Of a DNA stretch of 64,000 nucleotides, positions 24,661-32,515 are shown one piece after another; position 1 is the first letter of the stretch, and each line of letters starts with the position of its first letter. The position numbers and the translations under genes are program-made. The stretch covers positions 1-64,000 of the forward strand of contig CAZXSK010000003.1 of the NCBI GenBank assembly GCA_964642855.1, given 5' to 3'. This stretch comes from CAZXSK01 sp964642855. GTDB lineage: Bacteria > Planctomycetota > Phycisphaerae > SM23-33. The notes below the pieces were generated by a model, which saw only the letters and a program-made list of their open reading frames with translations, was not told the DNA's origin and did no database searches.

Positions 24661-26238
24661 ATGGAAACATGCATGCTTGCCGTTGGGGCGGAAATCGCCT
24701 GGGGTCTGGGAGGGATCGTACTGGGGTTGGTTGCAGCAGCCGGCTTTCAACTCTACACCAGCAAGACCCGCAAGGAAGCCCTTGAGAAGGAAGCCGCCCT
24801 GGCCCGGACCGCGGCGGAGACCGAAGCCCAGAAGATCGTCGCACAGGCTGAAGCCAAAGCCAACAGCGACCTGATCAAGCTCCGCGAGGAATTCGACCGC
24901 GAGACTTCCGCCACGCGCAAGGAATTGCGTGACGAGGAACGCCGTCTCTCCAAACGCGAAGACCTGATCGACCAGAAACTCGAGACCCTGAACACCAAGG
25001 AACGCACGCTCGATGCGTCCGAGAAAGCCCTCAACGAGCGCGAGCTGGGCCTGACCGAGAAAGATCGCCAGCTCAGCGACCTGATCGACCAGCAACAGCG
25101 GGAACTGCTCCGCGTTTCCAATCTGTCGACCGACCAGGCAAGGGAACTGGTTCTCGACCGGGTCGAGAAGGACATGGAGCACGAGTGTGGCAAACTGATT
25201 CAGAAACGCCTCGAACAGGCCCGTGAATCAGCCGAACAGCAGGCCCGGGAAATCGTGGTCACCGCCATTCAGCGATGCGCCGCAGAGCATACCAGCGAAT
25301 CGACCGTCTCCACCGTCGACATTCCCTCCGATGATATGAAAGGCCGGGTGATCGGCCGGGAAGGCCGGAATATCCGCGCCTTCGAGAAGGCTACCGGGGT
25401 GGATGTAATCGTTGACGACACCCCCGGCGTGGTGGTGGTCTCGGCGTTCGATCCGGTCCGTCGTGAGATCGCCCGACGGGCGCTGGAGAAACTGATCCAG
25501 GACGGCAGGATCCACCCGACGCGCATCGAGGAGATCGTCGCCAACGCCGATAAGGAAGTGCAGAAGATCATCCAGGAACGCGGCAAACAGGCCGTCATGG
25601 ATGCCAAGATCCGAGGCCTGCACCCCAAGCTCCAGGAACTGCTCGGCCGGCTTCACTTCCGCACCAGTTACGGACAGAATGTCCTGCAGCACGCGATGGA
25701 AGTATCCTACCTGTCCAAGCTGATCGCTGATGATCTGGGCCTCAATGGCCAGCTTGCATGCAGAGCGGGTCTGCTGCACGACATCGGTAAGGCGACCGAT
25801 CACGAGACCGACGGCGGCCATCCGGAAATCGGTGCCGATCTCTGCAAGCGCTACAACGAGAAGGCCGAGATCATCAATGCCGTCGGCGGGCATCACGGCG
25901 ACGTGGAAGCCTCGAGCATCTTCACGCCGATCATCGCCGCTGCCGATGCGATCAGCGCCTCGCGCCCCGGCGCCCGAAGGGAGACCCTCGAGCGATACGT
26001 CCAGCGGCTGCAGAAGCTGGAGGAAATCGCCACGGGCTTCGACGGGGTTCGACAGAGCTACGCCATTCAGGCAGGGCGCGAGGTACGGGTCATCGTCGAT
26101 GCCTCGGAAGTCGACGATCGCTTGTCAGCCAAGATCGCCCGGGACATTGCCTCGCGCATCGAAGACGAAATGGAGTACCCTGGCGAGATCCAGGTGACCC
26201 TCGTCCGGGAAGTGCGATGCGTCGAGTACGCTCGCTGA
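24661..26238 (+). CDS. rny: Ribonuclease Y
   Basis: This is a membrane-anchored endoribonuclease that starts mRNA decay, 525 residues long, close to the usual 510-520. One N-terminal membrane helix (IAWGLGGIVLGLVAAAGFQLY) is followed by a long coiled coil (about residues 35-200), a KH RNA-binding domain (DDMKGRVIGREGRNIRAFE) and an HD domain with the metal ligands in LLHDIGKATDHETDGGH and GGHHGDVE. The ATG at 24661 was chosen over GTG 24640 because AAAGGAA stands eight bases before it. It is preceded by the structured gene-free region and followed by a strong hairpin. Confidence 0.96.
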   Translation: METCMLAVGAEIAWGLGGIVLGLVAAAGFQLYTSKTRKEALEKEAALARTAAETEAQKIVAQAEAKANSDLIKLREEFDRETSATRKELRDEERRLSKREDLIDQKLETLNTKERTLDASEKALNERELGLTEKDRQLSDLIDQQQRELLRVSNLSTDQARELVLDRVEKDMEHECGKLIQKRLEQARESAEQQAREIVVTAIQRCAAEHTSESTVSTVDIPSDDMKGRVIGREGRNIRAFEKATGVDVIVDDTPGVVVVSAFDPVRREIARRALEKLIQDGRIHPTRIEEIVANADKEVQKIIQERGKQAVMDAKIRGLHPKLQELLGRLHFRTSYGQNVLQHAMEVSYLSKLIADDLGLNGQLACRAGLLHDIGKATDHETDGGHPEIGADLCKRYNEKAEIINAVGGHHGDVEASSIFTPIIAAADAISASRPGARRETLERYVQRLQKLEEIATGFDGVRQSYAIQAGREVRVIVDASEVDDRLSAKIARDIASRIEDEMEYPGEIQVTLVREVRCVEYAR

Positions 26239-26263
26239 ACCCACGAGATTCCGTGGACCATAC

Positions 26264-26292
26264 ATGCCCGCGGGCTCGAAACCCGCGGGCAT
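26264..26292. terminator. Bidirectional terminator between rny and hydA
   Basis: ATGCCCGCGGG (26264-26274) pairs perfectly with CCCGCGGGCAT (26282-26292) over 11 bp around a 7-base loop. TCTTTCG follows on the plus side. It lies between the convergent ends of rny (26238) and hydA (26305), so it can serve both. Confidence 0.8.
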
Positions 26293-26304
26293 TCTTTCGT
26301 TGGT

Positions 26305-28050
26305 CTAGCGACGATACTCCGGTCGCGGCGTATACTGCGTATGCAAGAGCCTGTGGGCTGTCTCGCCCAGGGGCTCGCCGATGAACTCTTCGTAGATCTT
26401 CCGGACCGACGGATTCTCGTGACTCAGGCGAATCTTGCTGGCGCGGTCGTCGAACCGCAAGCCATCCGCACGCTTCCTGCGCTTCTCGTCGGTGACACCC
26501 CACGCCTGGCCACCACCGCCGACACACCCGCCCGGACAAGCCATCACCTCGATGAAGTGGTACACCGGTTCGTCACCGGCCTGCTTCGCCTGCCGGGCCT
26601 TCTCGATGACCTGCTCGACGTTGCCCAGCCCATGGGCGACGGCTACCCGTATGGTCTTCCCGCCGACCTCAACTTCCATGACCTTGACACCATCGAGGCC
26701 TTGGATCTGCTCAAACTCCAGGTCCGCTGCGCTTTCGCCCGTGATGTAGTAATGTGCTGTGCGAAGGGCGGCCTCCATCACGCCGCCGGTCGCGCCAAAG
26801 ATCGTACCTGCTCCCGAGTACTCTCCCAACGGTGAGTCTGCACTCTCCTCCCGCAGGCCTTCCAGCTCGATGCCCGCCTGGCGGATCATCCGGGACAGTT
26901 CGCGCGTGGTCAGGGAAATGTCCACGTCCTGCTGGCCGGACGCGAACATCTCCTTGGTCCTGCCAATCTCGTACTTCTTCGCCGTGCAGGGCATGATAGA
27001 GATCATGCGAATCTTCTCGGGGTCTATGCCGGCCTTGTCTGCATAGTACGTTTTGGCAAGCGTTCCCAGAATTGCGTGAGGAGACTTGCACGTGGAGAAA
27101 TGCTCGATCATGTCGCTGTGGAACTTCTCCATGAAGTCCACCCATGACGGACAGCATGTGGTAACCAAGGGAAGCTTCTCGGGCTTTTCTCGGAAACGGT
27201 GAGCGAACTCCGAAGCCTCCTCGACAATCGTCATGTCCGCGCCGAAGTTGGTGTCGAACACGGCATCGAAACCCATCCGCCGCAGGGCGGCATACAGCTT
27301 GCCCGTAAGCAGCGTTCCCGGCTCATAGCCGATCGCCTCGCCGATCGATACCCGCACCGCCGGTGCGATCTGCGCGATGCAGTATAGATCCGGGTCCATG
27401 AGCATCGACCAAACCTCATCGGTCTGGCTGTACTCGAAAATGGCTCCCGTCGGACAGTGCGCACTGCACTGACCGCAGCGTATGCAGGGCGAGTCCGACA
27501 ACTCGATATCCCCCGCCGGGCTGATGCGCGTGTTGATCCCGCGCTCCAGAAACGACAGGGCCCAGACATCCTGCATGTCCTGGCAGACGGTCACGCACCG
27601 GCCACACTTGATGCACTTGCGGGGATCGATGTCGATCGTCCTGGTGGACGTATCGTGCGGCAGGTCGCGCGTGATGTTCGGGAACATCTCGCTTCGGATG
27701 CCGAAATCGGCAGCCACGGTCTGCAACTCGCAGTTCCCGTCGCGCCCGCACGTGAGACACTCGTTGGGATGGGTCGAGAGGATCAGCTTCACCACCGTCC
27801 GCCGGACCTCGGCCAGTTCGGCATCGTTGGTGATGACGTCCATGCCATCTTCCAGCGGCGTGCAGCAGGCACGAACCATACCGCGCATGCCCCTGATCTT
27901 CACCACGCACAGCCCGCAAGCGCCGGAGGCGGGAAGGTCCGGGTGTTTGCAGAGCGTGGGAATCTTCGCATGGACCGCGTAGGCTGCGTCGAGGATGGTC
28001 GTGCCCCGCGGAACCTCGACCTCGATTTCGTTGACGCGCGCTTTGATCAT
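26305..28050 (-). CDS. hydA: [FeFe]-hydrogenase catalytic subunit
   Basis: This is a cytosolic H2-forming/oxidising subunit of 581 residues. The layout is that of Clostridium CpI: [2Fe-2S] Cys34/45/48/62, the His-ligated cluster HPNECLTCGRDGNC (His94), two [4Fe-4S] motifs (CIKCGRCVTVC, CIRCGQCSAHCP), and the H-cluster motifs TTCCPSW (297-303), MPCTAKKYE (353-361) and EVMACPGGCVGGGGQ (501-515). All H-cluster Cys and the proton-path Cys are kept; the first motif has TT where most have TS. No C-terminal [2Fe-2S] extension is present. The start at 28050 overlaps the hydB stop (ATGA) with GAGGAAG upstream. Maturation genes hydEFG are not in the window. Confidence 0.96.
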   Translation of the reverse strand: MIKARVNEIEVEVPRGTTILDAAYAVHAKIPTLCKHPDLPASGACGLCVVKIRGMRGMVRACCTPLEDGMDVITNDAELAEVRRTVVKLILSTHPNECLTCGRDGNCELQTVAADFGIRSEMFPNITRDLPHDTSTRTIDIDPRKCIKCGRCVTVCQDMQDVWALSFLERGINTRISPAGDIELSDSPCIRCGQCSAHCPTGAIFEYSQTDEVWSMLMDPDLYCIAQIAPAVRVSIGEAIGYEPGTLLTGKLYAALRRMGFDAVFDTNFGADMTIVEEASEFAHRFREKPEKLPLVTTCCPSWVDFMEKFHSDMIEHFSTCKSPHAILGTLAKTYYADKAGIDPEKIRMISIMPCTAKKYEIGRTKEMFASGQQDVDISLTTRELSRMIRQAGIELEGLREESADSPLGEYSGAGTIFGATGGVMEAALRTAHYYITGESAADLEFEQIQGLDGVKVMEVEVGGKTIRVAVAHGLGNVEQVIEKARQAKQAGDEPVYHFIEVMACPGGCVGGGGQAWGVTDEKRRKRADGLRFDDRASKIRLSHENPSVRKIYEEFIGEPLGETAHRLLHTQYTPRPEYRR

Positions 28051-29717
28051 CTGGCTTCCTCGGACGGATGGGTGGCAAAGCATTTGATTCGGTCGACGTA
28101 CTCATTCTCGAAGTAGTTCAGCGTGGAAACAACCGGGTTGGGTGCGGTCTGACCAAGCCCACAGAGGGAGGCCTTCTGCATCGCCCGGGCCAACGCCCGC
28201 AGCGTATCGAGATCGTCATACGTCGCCTCGCCGTCGCCGATCTTCTCCAGCAACCGGAGCATTTGCGGGCCTCCGATCCGACAGGGAGCACACTTCCCGC
28301 AGGACTCGTCGATGGTGAAGCCCAGGTAGAACTTGGCGATCTCGAGCATGGAATCGTCCTCGTCCATCACGATCATACCCCCTGAGCCCATCATCGATCC
28401 GAGCTCGAGCAGCTTCTCGTAACAGACAGGCACGTCCAGCTTGTCCAGCGGAATGACCCCGCCGGACGGCCCGCCGGTCTGCAACGCCTTGACGGGCTTG
28501 CCCGTCGAGCTGCCTCCACCTACCTCATCCACGATGTCCCGAAGCGGGATGCCCATTGGCACCTCGATCAGGCCGGAATGCTCGACCTTCCCGGTCAGGG
28601 CGAAAACCTTGGTACCCTTGCTGGTCTCGGTGCCCATCGACGAAAACCAGTCGGCTCCTCGAAGCAGAATCCGCGGCACGTTGGCGAGGGTTTCAACGTT
28701 GTTCACGATCGAGGGTTTGTCCCACAGGCCCTTGGACGAAGGGTACGGAGGCCTGGGGCGCGGCGTGCCTCGCTTGCCCTCCAGCGATTCGATCAGCGCC
28801 GTCTCCTCGCCGCAGACAAACGCCCCTGCTCCGAGGCGCACCTCGCAGTTGAAGGAGAACCCCGACCCGAGAATGTCCTTGCCCAGCAATTTGTGCTTGC
28901 GGGCCTGGCGGATCGCCTTTTCCACGCGATCGATTGCCAGCGGGTACTCCGCCCGAATGTAGAACCACCCATGCGATGCTCCGGTTGCATACCCGGCGAT
29001 GAGCATCCCCTCCAGAACAGCGTGCGGGTCGCCCTCCAGGACCGAGCGGTCCATGTACGCACCCGGGTCGCCCTCGTCGCCATTGCAGATGATGAACTTC
29101 TCGTCAGCCTGATTCTGCAGGCCGAAATTCCATTTCGTCGCCGTCGGGTAGCCTCCCCCGCCTCGGCCTCGAAGACCACTCTTGCGTATCTCCTCGATCA
29201 CCTGCTCGGGCGTCATGCCGTCGAGAACCTTGGCCAGGGCCTGGTACCCGTCGTTGGCGATGTACTCCTCGATACGCTCGGGATTGATGTTCCCCGCGTT
29301 GGCCAACACCACCTTCTCTTGGCGCGTGAAGAACGGAATCTCCATCGACAACGCGCGATCCTTGAGGAAACCGGGCACGACCGATTCCCCATCCTTCCGG
29401 AGCATCGGTACGAGATGCTCCGCTACCACCAGCCGGGCGGTCAACCCGTCCATCTCCCTGTACAGCACCGGGGGCTCGCCCTCGAACTCGACCCGCACCA
29501 GCGGGCCGAGGCTGCAAAGCCCCATGCACCCGGTGGGAACAATTTCGATCTGGTCCTGGATCCCGTGGGAAGCCGCAGCATCTTCCAGCGAGTCCATGAC
29601 CTCCTGACACCCCGAGGACAGACATCCCGTGCTCGCACAACAGAACAGCCTGCAGGGGAACTGTTTCTCTCGCTGCATCTCAGCCTGGGCGACTTCGCTA
29701 AGCTCAACCGCTGGCAT
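28047..29717 (-). CDS. hydB: NAD(P)-linked hydrogenase flavoprotein subunit, lacking the C-terminal ferredoxin domain
   Basis: This is the NuoF-like diaphorase subunit of trimeric [FeFe]-hydrogenase, 556 residues. The N-terminal thioredoxin-like [2Fe-2S] domain has LFCCASTGCLSSGC and PTGCMGLCSLG. The FMN/NAD(H) fold has RGRGGGGYPTATKW and CNGDEGDPGAYMDRS. An SLBB domain and the [4Fe-4S] site ESCGKCAPCRIGG follow. The protein ends shortly after the CGLGQTAPNPV stretch, so the two extra [4Fe-4S] clusters found at the C-terminus of bifurcating HydB are absent. The start at 29717 has GGAAGGAGGC upstream and overlaps hydC by 14 bases. Confidence 0.95.
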   Translation of the reverse strand: MPAVELSEVAQAEMQREKQFPCRLFCCASTGCLSSGCQEVMDSLEDAAASHGIQDQIEIVPTGCMGLCSLGPLVRVEFEGEPPVLYREMDGLTARLVVAEHLVPMLRKDGESVVPGFLKDRALSMEIPFFTRQEKVVLANAGNINPERIEEYIANDGYQALAKVLDGMTPEQVIEEIRKSGLRGRGGGGYPTATKWNFGLQNQADEKFIICNGDEGDPGAYMDRSVLEGDPHAVLEGMLIAGYATGASHGWFYIRAEYPLAIDRVEKAIRQARKHKLLGKDILGSGFSFNCEVRLGAGAFVCGEETALIESLEGKRGTPRPRPPYPSSKGLWDKPSIVNNVETLANVPRILLRGADWFSSMGTETSKGTKVFALTGKVEHSGLIEVPMGIPLRDIVDEVGGGSSTGKPVKALQTGGPSGGVIPLDKLDVPVCYEKLLELGSMMGSGGMIVMDEDDSMLEIAKFYLGFTIDESCGKCAPCRIGGPQMLRLLEKIGDGEATYDDLDTLRALARAMQKASLCGLGQTAPNPVVSTLNYFENEYVDRIKCFATHPSEEAR

Positions 29718-30216
29718 GAGAGCCTCCTTCCTCGGAACCTGCCGCAAGCTGCTGACGCCATTGATCGATGATCCCCGGGACCTCCGAAGGCCTGCACTTG
29801 CCGTACGTCTTGCCGTTGATCACAACCACGGGCGCCAGCCCGCAGCAACCCACGCACCGAACGCACTGCAGGTGGAAGTCGCCGTCCTCGCTGGTCTCGC
29901 CGTCGACAATTCCGAGCTCGTTCTCGAAGGCCTCGACCAGCTCCGGCGCTCCCTTGAGGTGACAGGCGGTCCCGGTACATACCGAGATCACCGCCCGGCC
30001 GGGAGATTTGAGCTTGAAGTAGTTGTAGAAGGTCAGAACCTCATAAATCCTCGCCAAGGGCACGCCGACCTGGCCGGCGAGGTCCAGCGCGACCTCGCGC
30101 GGGACATAGCCTCGCTGGTTCTGAATCTCGTGCAACATCATGATCAGCGAGCCTCGCTTGTTCTTCCATTTCTTGACCGTCGTTGCGATGTCGATCGCGG
30201 AGGAGGTATCTGCCAT
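29704..30216 (-). CDS. hydC: Hydrogenase [2Fe-2S] subunit (NuoE-like)
   Basis: This is a 170-residue thioredoxin-like [2Fe-2S] protein, the NuoE-type small subunit of the trimeric hydrogenase. The N-terminal helical part (LIMMLHEIQNQRGYVPREV) is followed by the cluster ligands in CTGTACHLKGA and CVRCVGCCGLAPVVVING. It relays electrons near the FMN of HydB. It is the first gene of hydC-hydB-hydA. The ATG at 30216 has AGGGAACGTCC before it; a longer reading from 30282 lacks a ribosome site. Confidence 0.94.
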   Translation of the reverse strand: MADTSSAIDIATTVKKWKNKRGSLIMMLHEIQNQRGYVPREVALDLAGQVGVPLARIYEVLTFYNYFKLKSPGRAVISVCTGTACHLKGAPELVEAFENELGIVDGETSEDGDFHLQCVRCVGCCGLAPVVVINGKTYGKCRPSEVPGIIDQWRQQLAAGSEEGGSHASG

Positions 30217-30517
30217 GGACGTTCCCTGAAAGATGGACTGTGAAAGCGAGGGCAGCTCAGCTACCCGATCCGCCTGATTCATACTAGCTGGGGCCTGGGG
30301 GGAGAGACACGACCCCCTGCGTACATGAGATTAAGTATCATTACATCCCCTGTGTCGTATACACCGGCTCCGAACCCCAAGAGCCCGGAGCCGATCGCAG
30401 CGCCCGGAGGCGTTCTGGTCCGTCACAATTCATGTCGGACAGTTCGTGCGGAGAATTCAAGCGAACTGCTGGAAGGATGAGAGCATGCAGGAGACCGATT
30501 GCGCCAAATGTCTACCA
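30217..30517. other. Gene-free stretch upstream of hydC and downstream of the SecA-like gene
   Basis: The stretch must hold the minus-strand hydC promoter, although I see no clear -35/-10 pair. CGGCTCCG (30365-30372) and CGGAGCCG (30386-30393) form an 8-bp stem downstream of the SecA-like gene; there is no U-tract, so it is at best a weak terminator. Confidence 0.4.
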
Positions 30518-32506
30518 TCAGCCCTCGGACCCGGCGAACCCGAGGTACTCGTCGAGCCAGTCATCGGTCCGAAGCACGCCCTTGCGCTGCCGAAGCGCCA
30601 TGCGCTCGGCACGCCTCTGGGCGGCATCGAACAGCCAGCGCGTGCTCCGGGAGGAGATTTCCTTCGATGTGCTCCCGAAGCGTCGACGCATCGCTGCAGC
30701 TGCATGAGGAGCATACCGGCAGACCAGCTCGTCCTCCAGGCACACAAACGCCTGGGCGCTTCCGGGATCGCCCTGCCGACCGGCCCGGCCATAGAGCTGT
30801 CGATCGACCCGACCGGCTTCGTGGCGCTCCGTGGCGAGCACGTGCAAACCACCCAGTTCCGCCACGCCCCGTCCCAGCTTGATGTCCGTACCCCGACCGG
30901 CCATGTTGGTCGACACGGTAATCCGCCCCGGCTGCCCCGCAGCGGCTACGATCTGGGCTTCCTCCTCGTGCCTTACGGCGTTGAGCACTTCGTGGTCCAG
31001 CCCCTGCTGGAGCAGCAGATCAGACAGGTGCTCGCTGGCACCGACGCTTCGCGTGCCGACCAGGATCGGCCTGCCCGTCTCGTGAAGTGTACGGATCTCC
31101 TCGACGATGGCTGCCCACTTCGCCTGCTCGGTCGCAAACACCCGATCCGGATCGTGCTTGCGGATGCAAGGACGGTTCGTCGGAATCACTGCCACCGGAC
31201 GGGTGTAGATCTGCCAGAACTCGCCGATCCCTTCCGCTGCCGTACCCGTCATGCCGCCCATCTGCTTGTACAGCCGGAAGAACCGCTGAAAACTTACGCG
31301 GGCGTAGGTGTCCTTGGGCGGGTTGACCTCAAGTTGCTCCTTGCTCTCGACCGCCTGGTGCAGGCCGTCGCGCCACGTGCGGTCGGGCATGAGCCTGCCC
31401 GTGAACTCGTCGACAATCACGACCTCGCCATCCTGAATAACGTACTGCTTGTCCCGAACGTAGAAGTGGCGGGCCGTCAATGCCTGCACCACCAGCTCCT
31501 CCGACCGCCTGACGCCCGACCAGATCCCGCCCCAGGGCTTGGTGATCTCCGAGACCTTCCGCCGGCCGGCTGAGGTCAGGTCAATGTCGCGGAACCGGTG
31601 TGTCACTCGATAGTGCGTGCCTTCCTCCAATTGGGCCGAAGCTTCGGCTGCCTGCCGATAGGCTTCCACCTGCTCTTCGTTGGGCGCGTCACCAGAGATG
31701 ATCAGCGGTGTCACGGCTTCGTCGATCAGCAGCGAGTCGGCCTCGTCGACCAGCGCATAGTGCAGACCGCGCTGGACCAGGCCCTGCATCTTCATCCCGC
31801 CGTCTTCGGCAATCTTGCCCAGCAGCGTGCGGGTCAGGCCCCTGCTCTTGCCAATCAGCAACCGGTCCCTGAGGAAGTCGGCGCACATCTCCTTGTTCGT
31901 GCCGTAGGTGATGTCCGCCAGGTAAGCTTCCCGTCGCTGGGGAGTGGGCATCTCCTGGTCGACGTGCCGCACGGAGAGCCCGCAGAAGTTGTAGACCTTC
32001 GCCATCCACTCGGCATCGCGCTTGGCCAGGTAGTCGCCATGGGTGATCACGTGACACCCCTTGCCACGCCAGCCATGAATGGTCGCGGGCATCGTGGCCG
32101 TCAGGGTCTTGCCCTCCCCCGTGGCCATCTCGGCAATGCAGCCGGCTTCGATCGCCAGCGCCCCGGCTACCTGCACCTGGAACGGCCTCATGCCGAGCTG
32201 TCTGTGTGCCACCTCGCGAACCGCAGCGAAGGCGCGGTTGACGAGTTCGGGATCCTCCCGGCCGCATCGGAAGGTATCCCGCATGTCGTGGAGCACTTCG
32301 CGGAGCTTGGCATCGGCGAGGTCCTCGTACTGCTTCTGCAGGGAGATGACGCGCAGGGCCCGTTTCATGAACAGGCGGGTGCGAGGCACGAAGCGCTTCA
32401 GCCACCCGACCCCCGCGTTCCAGGCGGCGTCCAGCCCTTTGGGCAGCGGCGGTCCTCCCGCGCCGTGAGCGAGCATCCGCCAGGTTGTGGAGGGAACGGA
32501 GGTCAT
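30518..32506 (-). CDS. Truncated SecA-like translocase ATPase
   Basis: This is a SecA-family DEAD motor ATPase of 662 residues; housekeeping SecA is about 840-900. Present are the Q-motif region (MRPFQVQVAGALAIE), Walker A ATGEGKTLT (residues 130-134), VDEADSLLIDEA, a PPXD-like insert, NBD2 (TNMAGRGTDIKLG, YGRAGRQGDPG) and a short scaffold helix (AQRRAERMALRQRKG). The sequence stops there, so the helical wing, two-helix finger and zinc tail are missing. It is the last gene of an operon for HlyD-type envelope proteins. It probably powers a specialised export or assembly step and not general secretion; this role is inferred. Confidence 0.87.
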   Translation of the reverse strand: MTSVPSTTWRMLAHGAGGPPLPKGLDAAWNAGVGWLKRFVPRTRLFMKRALRVISLQKQYEDLADAKLREVLHDMRDTFRCGREDPELVNRAFAAVREVAHRQLGMRPFQVQVAGALAIEAGCIAEMATGEGKTLTATMPATIHGWRGKGCHVITHGDYLAKRDAEWMAKVYNFCGLSVRHVDQEMPTPQRREAYLADITYGTNKEMCADFLRDRLLIGKSRGLTRTLLGKIAEDGGMKMQGLVQRGLHYALVDEADSLLIDEAVTPLIISGDAPNEEQVEAYRQAAEASAQLEEGTHYRVTHRFRDIDLTSAGRRKVSEITKPWGGIWSGVRRSEELVVQALTARHFYVRDKQYVIQDGEVVIVDEFTGRLMPDRTWRDGLHQAVESKEQLEVNPPKDTYARVSFQRFFRLYKQMGGMTGTAAEGIGEFWQIYTRPVAVIPTNRPCIRKHDPDRVFATEQAKWAAIVEEIRTLHETGRPILVGTRSVGASEHLSDLLLQQGLDHEVLNAVRHEEEAQIVAAAGQPGRITVSTNMAGRGTDIKLGRGVAELGGLHVLATERHEAGRVDRQLYGRAGRQGDPGSAQAFVCLEDELVCRYAPHAAAAMRRRFGSTSKEISSRSTRWLFDAAQRRAERMALRQRKGVLRTDDWLDEYLGFAGSEG

Positions 32507-32515
32507 AGCCTGAGT

